From Chloroflexota bacterium (GTDB taxonomy: Bacteria > Chloroflexota > Anaerolineae > Aggregatilineales > UBA2796), in NCBI GenBank assembly GCA_021325095.1, contig JAJPHV010000100.1:1-38245 (forward strand): 38,245 nucleotides of DNA. Direction: 5' to 3'. The notes below the pieces were generated by a model. That model was not told where the DNA came from, searched no databases, and saw only the letters and a program-made list of their open reading frames with translations. Positions 1 to 9,249 of this stretch are shown one piece after another. The number at the start of each line of letters is the position of its first letter. The first letter of the stretch is position 1. Made by a program: the position numbers and the translations under genes.

Positions 1-1
1 C

Positions 2-133
2 TCGGATAGGTATGGCGCGTTCAGCGTGCAGTACCACCCTGAAGCCTCGCCTGGCCCGCACGACGCGCTGGATTTGTTCGATGAGTTTGTGCGGCTGGTG
101 GAACGTAGACGGATGTTCAGCGCCCTGGGCTAA
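2..133 (+). CDS. carA: Carbamoyl-phosphate synthase small subunit, C-terminal end (partial)
   Basis: This is the last 43 codons of a reading frame that enters from the left edge and stops with TAA at 131-133. The peptide contains [19 protein letters not shown], the class I glutamine amidotransferase segment whose His and Glu (HPE) complete the Cys-His-Glu triad. CarA releases ammonia from glutamine and passes it through a tunnel to CarB. The gene lies 29 bp upstream of carB on the same strand, the usual carAB order, so the two are very probably one operon. The start, the catalytic Cys and the N-terminal domain are outside the window. Confidence 0.93.
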   Translation, partial: SDRYGAFSVQYHPEASPGPHDALDLFDEFVRLVERRRMFSALG

Positions 134-162
134 AGCCCGACGTTTTCACAGATTGCAGGAAC

Positions 163-3100
163 ATGCCCAAACGAACTGACCTCCATACTATCCTCGTCAT
201 CGGCTCCGGCCCGATTGTGATCGGCCAGGGCTGCGAATTCGACTACAGCGGCGTCCAGGCGTGCAAGGCGCTGCGCCGCGAAGGCTACCGCGTTGTGCTG
301 ATCAACAGCAACCCGGCGACCATCATGACCGATCCCGAATTTGCCGACGCGACCTACATCGAGCCACTGACGCCGGACGTGCTGCGCCTGATCATCGCGC
401 AGGAGGAACCCGACGCACTGCTGCCGACGATGGGCGGGCAGACGGCCCTCAACCTGTCAATGGCGCTCTACAACGACGGCACGCTGGCCGCACATGGCGT
501 CGAGTTGATCGGCGCGACGGCGGAGGCCATCGACATCGCCGAAGATCGCAAACGCTTCAAAGAGGCTATGACCGAGATCGGGCTGGAAACGCCGCGCAGC
601 GAGGTCGTCAACTCGGTGCAGGCGGCCCTGAATGCTGCCGACCAGATCGGCTACCCGGTGCTGATCCGGCCCTCGTTCACGCTGGGTGGCAGCGGCGGCG
701 GCGTGGCGAACAACCCCCACGAACTGCGGCGCGTGGCGGGCAATGGCCTGAGCGAAAGCCCGGTACACGAGGTCTTGATCGAGCAGTCCGTCCTCGGCTG
801 GAAAGAGTACGAACTCGAAGTCATGCGGGACCGCAAGGACAACTTCGTGGTCGTCTGCTCCATCGAGAACATCGACCCGATGGGCGTCCACACCGGCGAC
901 AGCATCACCGTCGCGCCCGTGCAAACGCTGACTGACCGCGAACTGCAAAACCTGCGCGACATGGCCCGGCTGATCATCCGTCGCGTCGGGTTGGAAACAG
1001 GCGGCGCGAATGTGCAGTTTGCCGTTAACCCGCAGGATGGGCGCGTCTTCGTGATCGAGATGAACCCGCGTGTGTCGCGTTCGTCGGCGCTGGCGAGCAA
1101 GGCGACGGGCTTCCCCATCGCCAAGATCGCGGCGCTGCTGGCCGTCGGCTACACATTGGACGAAATCCCCAACGACATCACCCGCAAGACGCCCGCCAGC
1201 TTCGAGCCGTCCCTCGATTACGTCGTGGTCAAGATTCCGCGTTGGAACTTCGAGAAATTTAAGGGCGTTGACCCAACGCTCGGCCCACAGATGAAAGCGA
1301 TTGGCGAGGTGATGGCAATCGGGCGGACGTTCCCCGAAGCGCTGCAAAAGGCGATCTGCGGGTTGGACATTGGGATGTATGGGTTCGGATTCCAACCAGT
1401 GGAAGTTTCACCTGAAGCACTGCGTGTCCCGACAGCACAACGGCTATATCACGCGGTATCAGCACTGAGAGGCGGGAAGACCGAAGATGAAATTGCTTCG
1501 TTGACTCAATATGATACATGGTTTGTTGACCAGCTAAGTGGCATCAACCAGGAAACGAGTACGGTATTTGACAGGCTTCCCGTTGGAGGTTGGCTGCATT
1601 TTAAGCGGCAGGGGCTTTCTGACCACTTGCTTGGTGAACTTCTCAACTCGGATGAACTGCGGGTACGCGAGGCACGCAAAAAAGCTGGCGTCAAGGCCAA
1701 CTTCTACCGCGTTGATACCTGCGCGGCGGAGTTTGAAGCCTTCACGCCTTACCTGTACAGCACCTACGAGCGCGACTGCGAAGCCAACCCCTCGGATCGC
1801 AAGAAGGTCGTGATCCTGGGCGGCGGCCCCAACCGGATCGGGCAGGGCATCGAGTTCGACTACTGCTGCGTCCACGCCTGTTTTGCGCTGCGCGAACTCG
1901 GCTTCGAGACGATCATGATCAACTGCAACCCGGAGACGGTCAGCACCGACTACGACACGGCGGATCGGCTGTACTTCGAGCCGCTGACCTTTGAGCACGT
2001 CATGAACGTGATCGACACCGAGAAGCCGGACGGTGTGCTGGTGCAGTTCGGCGGGCAGACGCCCCTCAATATCGCGCAGCAGCTTCACGAGGCAGGCGCG
2101 CCGATCTGGGGCACGGCCATCGAGGCCATCCAGACGGCGGAGGATCGCCAATCGTTCAATGCCTTCATGGCTGATCTGGATATTCCGCAGCCGGAGGGCC
2201 GGACGGCGCGCTCGCCGGAGGAAGTGCTGGCCGCCGCCGAAGCGATTGGCTACCCGGTGCTGGTACGGCCCTCGTTCGTCCTGGGTGGGCGCGGCATGGC
2301 GATCTGCTATGACCGGGCGGTGCTGGAAGGCGTATTGCAACAGGACATTGCCTGGGATGGCAAACCCGTCCTGATTGATCGATACCTGGAAGACGCTTTC
2401 GAGATCGACGTGGACGCGCTGGCGGACGGCGAGCGCGTGACCATCGGCGGGATCATGCAGCACATTGAGGAGGCGGGCGTGCACTCCGGCGACAGCGCCT
2501 GCGTGCTGCCGCCCTACAAGATCAGTTACTACTACCTCGACCAGATCCGCGAGTACACCGAAAAGATCGGGCTGGCGCTCAAGGTCAAGGGGCTGTTCAA
2601 TATCCAGTTCGCCATCAAGGACGATGTGGTCTACGTGCTGGAAGTCAATCCGCGCGCCAGCCGCACCACGCCCTTCGTCAGCAAGGCGACGGGCGTACCG
2701 CTGGCCGCCTACGCCGCGCGGATCGCCGCGGGGCAAACGCTAACTGAGATCGGCTTCACTGAGGAGCCAAAAGTTGACGGCTTTTTCGTCAAGGAGGCGG
2801 TGCTGCCCTTCCGCAAGCTCCCCGGCACGGATGCGCTGCTTGGCCCTGAAATGCGCAGCACGGGCGAGGTGATGGGCCACGCTTCATCGTTCGGCCATGC
2901 CTTCGCCAAAGCGCAGATCGCCGCCGACATGCCGCTGCCTCTGAGCGGGACGGTCTTCATCAGCGTCAACGATTTCGATAAGAGCGCGGCGGGCAAGCTG
3001 GCCCGCGACCTGCACCGGATGGGCTTTTCACTGGTGGCAACGGCAGGCACAGCGCAATTCCTGGAAAAACTCGGCCTGCCCGTCGAGCGCATCCGCAAGG

Positions 3101-3363
3101 TGAGCGAGGGCACGCCCAACGTCGTGGACGCCATCCGTGAGGGCAAAATCCAGTTGATCATCAATACGCCGCTGGGTGGGCAGGCCCACGACGACGGCAT
3201 GGCGCTGCGCAGCGCGGCGCATGTCCACCGCGTGCCGATCACGACCACACTCTCGGCGGCCCAGGCAACGGTGCAGGGCATTCGGGCGCTGCGTGAAAAG
3301 CCGCTCAAAGTGCGCAGTTTGCAGACCCATCATAGAATACGGAAGAGTCAAAGCAGGTTGTGA
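163..3363 (+). CDS. carB: Carbamoyl-phosphate synthase large subunit
   Basis: A full-length 1066-residue CarB (E. coli has 1073). It makes carbamoyl phosphate from bicarbonate, ammonia and two ATP, for pyrimidine and arginine synthesis. The two homologous ATP-grasp halves are clear: [19 protein letters not shown] near residue 12 and [19 protein letters not shown] near residue 548, with [12 protein letters not shown] and [12 protein letters not shown] as the phosphate-binding loops. An oligomerisation region lies at about 400-545. The C-terminal MGS-like allosteric domain (from about residue 930, [11 protein letters not shown]) contains TAGTA and NTPLGG. The start [17 protein letters not shown] matches the family, with AGGA just upstream. 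The stretch around 1380-1690 is visibly less GC-rich and uses different codons from the rest of the gene. Confidence 0.98.
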   Translation: MPKRTDLHTILVIGSGPIVIGQGCEFDYSGVQACKALRREGYRVVLINSNPATIMTDPEFADATYIEPLTPDVLRLIIAQEEPDALLPTMGGQTALNLSMALYNDGTLAAHGVELIGATAEAIDIAEDRKRFKEAMTEIGLETPRSEVVNSVQAALNAADQIGYPVLIRPSFTLGGSGGGVANNPHELRRVAGNGLSESPVHEVLIEQSVLGWKEYELEVMRDRKDNFVVVCSIENIDPMGVHTGDSITVAPVQTLTDRELQNLRDMARLIIRRVGLETGGANVQFAVNPQDGRVFVIEMNPRVSRSSALASKATGFPIAKIAALLAVGYTLDEIPNDITRKTPASFEPSLDYVVVKIPRWNFEKFKGVDPTLGPQMKAIGEVMAIGRTFPEALQKAICGLDIGMYGFGFQPVEVSPEALRVPTAQRLYHAVSALRGGKTEDEIASLTQYDTWFVDQLSGINQETSTVFDRLPVGGWLHFKRQGLSDHLLGELLNSDELRVREARKKAGVKANFYRVDTCAAEFEAFTPYLYSTYERDCEANPSDRKKVVILGGGPNRIGQGIEFDYCCVHACFALRELGFETIMINCNPETVSTDYDTADRLYFEPLTFEHVMNVIDTEKPDGVLVQFGGQTPLNIAQQLHEAGAPIWGTAIEAIQTAEDRQSFNAFMADLDIPQPEGRTARSPEEVLAAAEAIGYPVLVRPSFVLGGRGMAICYDRAVLEGVLQQDIAWDGKPVLIDRYLEDAFEIDVDALADGERVTIGGIMQHIEEAGVHSGDSACVLPPYKISYYYLDQIREYTEKIGLALKVKGLFNIQFAIKDDVVYVLEVNPRASRTTPFVSKATGVPLAAYAARIAAGQTLTEIGFTEEPKVDGFFVKEAVLPFRKLPGTDALLGPEMRSTGEVMGHASSFGHAFAKAQIAADMPLPLSGTVFISVNDFDKSAAGKLARDLHRMGFSLVATAGTAQFLEKLGLPVERIRKVSEGTPNVVDAIREGKIQLIINTPLGGQAHDDGMALRSAAHVHRVPITTTLSAAQATVQGIRALREKPLKVRSLQTHHRIRKSQSRL

Positions 3364-3440
3364 GCACGAACACCGCATTAGTTACCGTGACCAGCGACGT
3401 TAATGACTCTTTACTCGGCAAAATCAACAAAGGGTGAAGA

Positions 3441-4070
3441 ATGACCCAAATCTACGACATCTCGCGCACGATCAGCCCGTCGATTGCCGTGTGGCCGGGC
3501 GACACTCGCTTTTCATTCCGTCAGGTGGCCGACATCCGCCGGGGTGCGTCGGTGAACCTGACTACGCTGACCCTCAGCGCGCATACCGGAACGCACGCCG
3601 ACGCGCCCTGGCACGCCCTGGTCGATGGGATGCACCCGGCAGACGTGCCGCTCGATAGATACATCGGCCCGGCGCGTGTGATCACCATCTCGCGGCAGCA
3701 TGGCGGCATCGTACCGGAGGATTTCGCGGGGCACGATCTATCGGGGATGAAGCGGCTGCTGATTCATAGCTGGGTGAGTGAGCAGCACGATGCCGCGTGG
3801 CCCGGCGATTTCCCATACCCCACTGTAGGGCTAATCGACTGGTTGGCCGAACGCGGCGTCGTGCTGCTAGGTGTGGATATGCCTTCGGTAGATCGCTACG
3901 ACGATGAAGAACTCACTTGTCATCATCGTCTGTACGAGCATGGAATGCTCAATCTGGAATCGCTGCTGTTAAGAGGCGTTCCAGACGGCGAATACGAACT
4001 GGTAGCGCTCCCACTCAAGATCGCAGATGTCTGCGGCAGCCCGGTGCGCGCTATCCTGCGAGCGCCATAA
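3441..4070 (+). CDS. kynB: Kynurenine formamidase-like metal-dependent cyclase
   Basis: A 209-residue protein of the cyclase/arylformamidase family (PF04199), the same length as typical KynB. KynB hydrolyses N-formylkynurenine to kynurenine and formate in tryptophan degradation. The metal-binding signature HTGTHADAPWH is present, with His48, His52, Asp54 and His58. The N-terminus (DISRTISPSIAVWPGD) is also typical. No tryptophan dioxygenase or kynureninase gene is visible, so the substrate is inferred from family similarity only; related cyclases act on other cyclic amides or esters. The ATG follows AGGGTGAAGA. The gene is 77 bp after carB and its last 20 bp overlap the 3' end of the convergent SnoaL-like gene. 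Confidence 0.8.
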   Translation: MTQIYDISRTISPSIAVWPGDTRFSFRQVADIRRGASVNLTTLTLSAHTGTHADAPWHALVDGMHPADVPLDRYIGPARVITISRQHGGIVPEDFAGHDLSGMKRLLIHSWVSEQHDAAWPGDFPYPTVGLIDWLAERGVVLLGVDMPSVDRYDDEELTCHHRLYEHGMLNLESLLLRGVPDGEYELVALPLKIADVCGSPVRAILRAP

Positions 4071-4497
4071 AAAGCTGCTGGCGGGTCGGGATCGCCCCAA
4101 TCTGGCGCATCAGGCCGAAATCGTCCTGGCTGCCCCAGCGCTCCACAATTTTGCCATCGACAGCGCGCAATATGGAGACGCGCCGTGCCGTGATTCGCCG
4201 GCCCGTCGGCGCGATGCCGCGCCACTGACCGATGTGCGTGGCCCGCACAGTGGACATGACCACGATCTTGTCGTCCTTGACGTGAATACTATCAATCGTC
4301 TCGTGCCAATCCGGGAAGGCTCGACGGCAGGCCGTCACTGCCTGGCGCACGCCTTCGATTCCAGCAGGCGTGCCGGGCGGCGCATTGTGATTGACGAAAT
4401 GTGGCGCATAAATTTCATCGAGAATGTCCAGGTTGCCCCGGTTGGCGACCTCGTCAAACATCCGCCGGATGGTCCAGGCAAGCTGTATTGGGGACAT
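4051..4497 (-). CDS. SnoaL-like / ester cyclase family protein
   Basis: A 148-residue single-domain protein of the SnoaL-like (NTF2 fold) superfamily. Recognisable features are the N-terminal FDEVANRGNLDILDEIYAP, then HNAPPGTPAGIEGVRQ, FPDWHETIDSIHVKDDKIVV and the closing IVERWGSQDDFGLMRQIGA. Members include polyketide cyclases and many uncharacterised environmental enzymes, so the reaction cannot be assigned. The ATG start has only a weak ribosome site. The gene lies 47 bp downstream of an unknown gene on the same strand, and its stop codon falls inside the 3' end of the kynB-like gene. Confidence 0.75.
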   Translation of the reverse strand: MSPIQLAWTIRRMFDEVANRGNLDILDEIYAPHFVNHNAPPGTPAGIEGVRQAVTACRRAFPDWHETIDSIHVKDDKIVVMSTVRATHIGQWRGIAPTGRRITARRVSILRAVDGKIVERWGSQDDFGLMRQIGAIPTRQQLFMALAG

Positions 4498-4544
4498 AGA
4501 AGCCTATCTTTCACCGATGTAAGGCGACCAAGGTAAGGCGCGTG

Positions 4545-5060
4545 CTACAACATCCCGTAGGGGCTGAAAATCCCGGCATTCCGGACAAAAAGCAGCCGAA
4601 GCTGGCGTATGAAGCGTGCCCACAGGCCCTTGCGCCCGGCGCGTGGGTGCTGCACTTTGAGGTCGCCCATCGCATCCATAATGATCTGCATCGAGCGCCC
4701 CTCACGGATCGCCAGCACAGGGTCATCGGGATCGTTGTTGCGCACGATGTGCGCCACCAGCACGTCGCTTTCCGGGCGGTGCTGCACCGATACCAGATGC
4801 CAGCCCTTGTAGATGGCTACTGTCTGGAGCAGCAATTGGCGTTGCTCAATTTCGGATAATCGCTCTGTGTGGTGGCGCTGATCGCTCTCTGGCACTTTTG
4901 CAGCCGTTGATGCGGAACTATCTGGCGAAGGAAGCGCGACCAGCGTTTCGACAAGGGGGAGTTCGGGTGTGGGTGCACCCTTATGCTCGCGGGAGATTTG
5001 CTTGAGCCGCGATTTGGCAGTGGCCGCCGACCATTGTCCGGATGCGTGAAGGATAGCCAT
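4545..5060 (-). CDS. Hypothetical protein, 171 aa
   Basis: An open frame of 171 codons that I do not recognise. Its first half (residues 1-65) is polar and low in structure (KSRLKQISREHKGAPTPELP, then a Ser/Ala-rich stretch). The second half looks folded: EQRQLLLQTVAIYKGWHLVSVQHR, DVLVAHIVRNNDPDDPVLAIREGR, IMDAMGDLKVQH. The C-terminus is basic and aromatic (KGLWARFIRQLRLLFVRNAG). There is no signal peptide, clear membrane segment or metal motif. The ATG at 5060 lacks a strong Shine-Dalgarno site. It probably shares a transcript with the SnoaL-like gene that follows. Confidence 0.5.
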   Translation of the reverse strand: MAILHASGQWSAATAKSRLKQISREHKGAPTPELPLVETLVALPSPDSSASTAAKVPESDQRHHTERLSEIEQRQLLLQTVAIYKGWHLVSVQHRPESDVLVAHIVRNNDPDDPVLAIREGRSMQIIMDAMGDLKVQHPRAGRKGLWARFIRQLRLLFVRNAGIFSPYGML

Positions 5061-5364
5061 GACGATTTGCTTTTCGTTGAAAGCCGGAGATCAACTGCCC
5101 ACCGGCCTGGGTCGAAGTTAATAGATCGTTATAAATCAGTATATTCACTACGCGATGACTGTCTACAAACGTTTATAAATACTAACCAAACTCAGATTCT
5201 AACCGGAATTTCTAACCAGTTTGTATAGCCTCCTGATACAATCCATCGTAGAATGAAGTCCCTGCGAGAAGCCAGACCAGCGTTAGCGCAGTTTGCCTCC
5301 GGCTGGTTACAATTTGTGGCCTTTAGCGACAGCCCTTAACCAGCACACTCAACGAGCAGTTTTC
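5061..5364. other. AT-rich divergent intergenic spacer with short direct repeats
   Basis: About 300 bp without a convincing gene, between a minus-strand gene and the plus-strand amidase. The section 5110-5250 is much more AT-rich than its surroundings. It holds three copies of CTAACC (5182, 5199 and 5212; the last two are part of TTCTAACC spaced 13 bp apart). It also holds two near-identical AT blocks, CGTTATAAAT at 5127 and CGTTTATAAAT at 5170. A TACAAT hexamer lies at 5237-5242 but has no good -35 partner. It is probably the promoter and operator region for both flanking genes; no single promoter can be fixed. Confidence 0.45.
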
Positions 5365-6996
5365 ATGGTGCAGCCAGATAACGTGTCGCCCGCCATTTCC
5401 TCGGCGGTGGTTGCCGCTGCGGGCGAACTGATCGGCCTCGAATTTACGGATGGCGAGCGCGCCCTCATGCTCGACGGCGTGCGAGAAAACCGCGACAGCT
5501 ACTACAAAATGCGCGCCGTATCGCTGGAAAACCACGTTCCGCCTGCCTTCTCTTTTGACCCACGCCTGCCGGGGATGGCGTTCGAGACATCGAAGCGGCC
5601 AATGGTGACAGACAAAATAGCCATGCCGCCGCTGCCCACCGATCTTGAGGAAGTGGCCTTCTGGCCCGTGACTCACCTCGCCCATCTCGTCCGCACTCGG
5701 CAAGTCAGTTCGGTGGCGCTGACCGAGATGTACCTGCGGCGGCTCAAGCGCTACAATCCGCTGCTGAACTGTGTCGTCACCTTCACTGAAGAACTGGCGC
5801 TCGCGCAGGCGCGCCGGGCCGATGAGGAAATCGCCAGCGGCCACTACCGAGGACCGCTGCACGGCATCCCCTGGGGCGCTAAAGACTTGCTGGCAACGCG
5901 CGGTATCCGCACAACGTGGGGCGCGGAACCGTTTCGGGATCAGGTGATCGACATGGACGCCACCGTTGTGGAACGGTTGGAAGCGGCGGGCGCGGTGCTC
6001 ATCGCCAAGCTGACCGTCGGCGCGCTGGCTTGGGGTGACGTGTGGTTCGGCGGCATGACGCGCAACCCCTGGAACCCAGAAGAAGGTTCGAGCGGCTCCT
6101 CGGCGGGTTCGGCGGCGGCAACGGCAGCGGGACTGGTCGGCTTTTCCATTGGCACAGAGACGCTTGGCTCCATCGTCTCCCCTTCGACGCAGTGTCGCGT
6201 CACCGGACTGCGGCCCACCTTTGGCCGGGTCAGCCGTTACGGTGCGATGGCGCTGGCCTGGACGATGGATAAGATCGGGCCGATCTGCCGCTCCGTCGAG
6301 GATTGCGCGCTGGTCTTTGACACCATCTATGGACCGGATGGCAAAGACCTGACCGTGACCGACTACGTCTTTAACTGGGACGCGACGCTCGACGTGCGTG
6401 CCTTGCGCGTCGGCTATCTGAAAGATGCCTTCGAGCACGATCCGGATGTGAAAGCGCAGTACGATCAGGCGCTGGGCGTGCTGCGTGCGCTCGGTATTGA
6501 CCTGATCCCGGTCACACTGCCCGACTACCCGATTGAGGCGCTTTCATTCCTCCTCTCGGCGGAGGCAGCGGCCAGTTTTGACGAATTGACGCGCAGCAAC
6601 CGTGATGACATGCTGGCCCGGCAGGTCAAGGACGCCTGGCCGAATGTATTCCGGCAGTCACGGCTGATTCCGGCAGTGGAATACATCCAGGCTAACCGGG
6701 TGCGTACCCTGTTGAAGCAGGCAATGGCCGACCTGATGAGCCGAATCGACGTATACGTTGCGCCGTCGCTGTTTGAACCCGATCTGGTCTTGACCAACCT
6801 GACCGGGCATCCGGCGGTGGTTGTGCCGTGCGGCGCGAACGAGAAGGGCAAACCGGCCAGCCTGACGTTTACCGGGAAACTGTACGGCGAAGCCGCTGCG
6901 CTGGCGGTGGCAAAAGCCTACCAGGATGCGACGGATTTCCACAGGAGACAACCTTTTGAAAACCAAACGGATGGGCCGCACGGGCCTCAAAGTTAG
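5365..6996 (+). CDS. Amidase (amidase signature family)
   Basis: A 543-residue amidase-signature enzyme, which hydrolyses carboxamides with a Ser-cisSer-Lys triad. The triad is complete: Lys173 in WGAKDLLATRG, cis-Ser245 in GSSAGSAAA, and nucleophile Ser269 in GTETLGSIVSPS, with the normal 24-residue spacing between the two serines. An N-terminal extension of about 95 residues precedes the core, as in many amidases annotated as GatA-like. It is not a good GatA: GatB and GatC are absent from the neighbourhood and the signature has LGSIVSP rather than GGSIRQP. The frame is open from a TTG at 5293, but the ATG at 5365 (MVQPDNVSPAISS) is the more natural start. Its 3' end overlaps the aldo/keto reductase gene by 41 bp. 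Confidence 0.88.
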   Translation: MVQPDNVSPAISSAVVAAAGELIGLEFTDGERALMLDGVRENRDSYYKMRAVSLENHVPPAFSFDPRLPGMAFETSKRPMVTDKIAMPPLPTDLEEVAFWPVTHLAHLVRTRQVSSVALTEMYLRRLKRYNPLLNCVVTFTEELALAQARRADEEIASGHYRGPLHGIPWGAKDLLATRGIRTTWGAEPFRDQVIDMDATVVERLEAAGAVLIAKLTVGALAWGDVWFGGMTRNPWNPEEGSSGSSAGSAAATAAGLVGFSIGTETLGSIVSPSTQCRVTGLRPTFGRVSRYGAMALAWTMDKIGPICRSVEDCALVFDTIYGPDGKDLTVTDYVFNWDATLDVRALRVGYLKDAFEHDPDVKAQYDQALGVLRALGIDLIPVTLPDYPIEALSFLLSAEAAASFDELTRSNRDDMLARQVKDAWPNVFRQSRLIPAVEYIQANRVRTLLKQAMADLMSRIDVYVAPSLFEPDLVLTNLTGHPAVVVPCGANEKGKPASLTFTGKLYGEAAALAVAKAYQDATDFHRRQPFENQTDGPHGPQS

Positions 6997-7972
6997 CGAG
7001 ATTTGCCTGGGCACAATGACCTTCGGCAACCAGTGTGACGAGCCAACATCGTTCGCCATCCTGGACCGTGCCTGGCACGGCGGCATTAACTTCATCGACA
7101 CTGCCGATGTTTACCCGCTAGGCGGAGGGCTGCCGCTGGTGGGCACCACTGAGACGATCATCGGCAACTGGTTCAAGGCGCACCCTGGACGCAGGCACGA
7201 AACAATCCTGGCGACCAAGTGCAGCGGCGCGATGGGCGAGGCCCCCAACGACCAGGGCCAGTCGCGCCGCCATATTATGGATGCCATTGACGCCAGCCTG
7301 CGCCGTCTGCAAACGGACTTTATCGATCTCTACCAGGTACATTTCTACGATCCGAACACGCCGCTGGATGAAACGCTGCGTGCCCTGGACGACCTGGTGC
7401 GTTCCGGCAAAGTGCGCTACATCGGGTGCAGCAATTACCGCGCCCACCAGCTTGCCAAGGCGCTATGGATCAGCGATAAGTATGGGCTGGCACGCTACGA
7501 CTGCATTCAGCCGCGCTATAACCTGCTGTTCCGGGATTTCGAGATCGATCTGTTCCCGCTGTGCCTGGAAGAAGGCGTCGGTGTCATCGCCTATAATCCG
7601 CTGGCGGGCGGCTTCCTGACGGGCAAGCACAAGCGCGAAGCCGGGCCGGAGAGCGGCGGGCGCTTCGCGCTGGGCGGCGATGCAGGCAATCTCTACCGGC
7701 GGCGCTACTGGCAGGACGCGCAATTCGATGCGGTGGAGCGGATGAAGGCGTTCTTCCAGCCGCGTGGCAAGTCCCTGGTTCCCGTGTCGGTGGCCTGGGT
7801 GCTGGCGAATCCTGCCGTCACGTCGGCCATCGTCGGCGCAAGCAAGCCGGAGCAGTTAGACGATAGCCTGTGCGCCGTCGATCTGGCACTGGACAAAGAG
7901 GAAATGGAGTTCCTGGACACGCTGTGGTATGACCTGCCGCGTGTCAACGACCCGACGGTGACGCTGCGGTAA
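6956..7972 (+). CDS. Aldo/keto reductase
   Basis: A 338-residue NADPH-dependent aldo/keto reductase with a TIM-barrel fold. The catalytic tetrad is visible: Asp and Tyr in FIDTADVYPLGG, Lys in LATKCS, and His in LYQVHFYDP. The cofactor-binding end has SAIVGASKPEQL. I chose the TTG start at 6956 because AGGAG lies 8 nt upstream (6943-6947) and the protein then begins MKTKRMGRTGLKVSEICLG, the family norm; an ATG at 6926 would add an unrelated extension. The start lies inside the amidase gene, so the two are co-transcribed and probably translationally coupled. The substrate is unknown. Confidence 0.9.
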   Translation: MKTKRMGRTGLKVSEICLGTMTFGNQCDEPTSFAILDRAWHGGINFIDTADVYPLGGGLPLVGTTETIIGNWFKAHPGRRHETILATKCSGAMGEAPNDQGQSRRHIMDAIDASLRRLQTDFIDLYQVHFYDPNTPLDETLRALDDLVRSGKVRYIGCSNYRAHQLAKALWISDKYGLARYDCIQPRYNLLFRDFEIDLFPLCLEEGVGVIAYNPLAGGFLTGKHKREAGPESGGRFALGGDAGNLYRRRYWQDAQFDAVERMKAFFQPRGKSLVPVSVAWVLANPAVTSAIVGASKPEQLDDSLCAVDLALDKEEMEFLDTLWYDLPRVNDPTVTLR

Positions 7973-8007
7973 GTTGATAGCGGCGGATTGTGTCTGGCCC
8001 GGCGATT

Positions 8008-8048
8008 CCCCCTCTCCAGTTGGAGAGGGGGGCAGGGGGTGAGGTCAA
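8008..8048 (+). repeat. CCCCTCTCC palindromic repeat element, copy 1
   Basis: A perfect 10-bp stem (8008-8017 with 8022-8031, loop AGTT) is followed by the tail GGCAGGGGGTGAGGTCAA. The same stem-plus-tail pattern recurs at 13726-13765 and several times in 34809-35010. It sits exactly between the convergent aldo/keto reductase and sigma factor genes, abutting the sigma factor stop codon. It may therefore act as a transcription barrier for both, although there is no T-run. Confidence 0.8.
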
Positions 8049-9215
8049 TCACGCGAAGTCGCGCAGTTGCCGCGAGCGGCGCGGGTGGCGCAGGCGGCGC
8101 AGCGCCTTGCCTTCGATCTGCCGGATGCGCTCGCGGGTCAGCCCGAACTTCTGCCCGACTTCTTCCAGCGTGTACTGGCGGCCATTCTGCAAACCGAAGC
8201 GCAGCCGCAAAATACGGGCCTCGCGCGGGGTCAGCGTGCTCAGGACTTCTTCCACCTTCTCGCGCAGCAAGTTCTGGTAGGCGCTCTGGGTGGGAGTGGG
8301 CGTGCTGTCGTCCTCGATGAACGTGCCCAGTTCGCTGTCCTCTTCCTCGCCGACGGGCCGTTCCAGGCTCAACGGTCGCCAGCTTACCTTGAGCATCCAC
8401 TGGACTTTGCGCGGTTCCAGGTCCATCTTCTCAGCGATCTCTTCGGGCGTCGGCTTGCGCCCGTTTTCCTGTTCAAGCTGGCGGGCCGTCTTGTACAGAT
8501 GCCGGATGCGATCCGACATGTGGACGGGAACCCGAATGGTGCGCCCCTGGTCGGCAATCGCCCGCGTGATCGTCTGCCGAATCCACCAGGTTGCGTAGGT
8601 GCTGAAGCGGAAGCCGCGCCGGAAGTCGAACTTCTCGACGGCTTTCATCAGCCCCAGATTGCCCTCCTGAATCAAATCCAGGAACGGCACGCCGCGCCCC
8701 ATGTAACGTTTGGCGATGCTGACCACCAGCCGGGTGTTGGCCTTGATCAGATGGTCACGGGCTTCTTTGCCGTCCGTGATCACGTTGATCAGGCTTGCGA
8801 CATATTCCGCATCGAAGGGTTTGCCACTGTCCAATTCGCATTGAGCCGATAGCCCGGCCTCAAGCCGCTTGGCAAGGCACACTTCTTCTTCGGTGGTGAG
8901 CAGAGGAACGCGGGCCATCTCTTTGAGATACAGGCCCACCGTGTCGTCAGAGGAAATGCTGCTGAGATCGAAAGTTTCTTCTTCGTCGTCGTCCAACTCG
9001 TCCAGCGAGAGATCGTCGGGCAAGTCGCCTTTGTCCTCGTAAATCTCCACGCCCGCGCCGTGAAGCATCAGGAACAGTTCTTCGTATTGGTCGGGATTTT
9101 CGTCGTCCGCCAGTGCCTCCATGATGTCCTCAGTCGTCAGGTAGCCCTGCGACTCGGCCCGTTCCATGAGATCAACCATGAGATCGTGTTCGTCGGTGGT
9201 GCGGTACTTTTTCAA
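8049..9215 (-). CDS. rpoD: RNA polymerase sigma factor, RpoD/SigA family
   Basis: A 388-residue group 1/2 sigma-70 factor that directs RNA polymerase to -35/-10 promoters. A short acidic N-terminal part (to about residue 85, ending [14 protein letters not shown]) leads to region 1.2 ([17 protein letters not shown]). Region 2 ([46 protein letters not shown]), region 3 ([13 protein letters not shown]) and region 4 ([15 protein letters not shown] with [20 protein letters not shown]) follow. The start is TTG at 9213-9215, with GGGGAG 5 nt upstream. It follows DUF177 by 34 bp. Its size and complete regions fit a primary or primary-like sigma factor; whether the genome has another cannot be seen here. 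Confidence 0.93.
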   Translation of the reverse strand: MKKYRTTDEHDLMVDLMERAESQGYLTTEDIMEALADDENPDQYEELFLMLHGAGVEIYEDKGDLPDDLSLDELDDDEEETFDLSSISSDDTVGLYLKEMARVPLLTTEEEVCLAKRLEAGLSAQCELDSGKPFDAEYVASLINVITDGKEARDHLIKANTRLVVSIAKRYMGRGVPFLDLIQEGNLGLMKAVEKFDFRRGFRFSTYATWWIRQTITRAIADQGRTIRVPVHMSDRIRHLYKTARQLEQENGRKPTPEEIAEKMDLEPRKVQWMLKVSWRPLSLERPVGEEEDSELGTFIEDDSTPTPTQSAYQNLLREKVEEVLSTLTPREARILRLRFGLQNGRQYTLEEVGQKFGLTRERIRQIEGKALRRLRHPRRSRQLRDFA

Positions 9216-9249
9216 TGCTGCTCCCCCCAGGCTAGATTTCGATGATGGG

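Noticed and set aside
4983..5228. Short plus-strand open frame across the start of the 171-aa unknown gene and the AT-rich spacer
   Set aside because: It overlaps the better minus-strand frame, has no ribosome site, and its composition changes halfway.
5365..6996. Annotation of the amidase as GatA
   Set aside because: The triad is right but the GGSIRQP-type signature is altered and no gatB/gatC genes are adjacent; a general amidase is the safer call.
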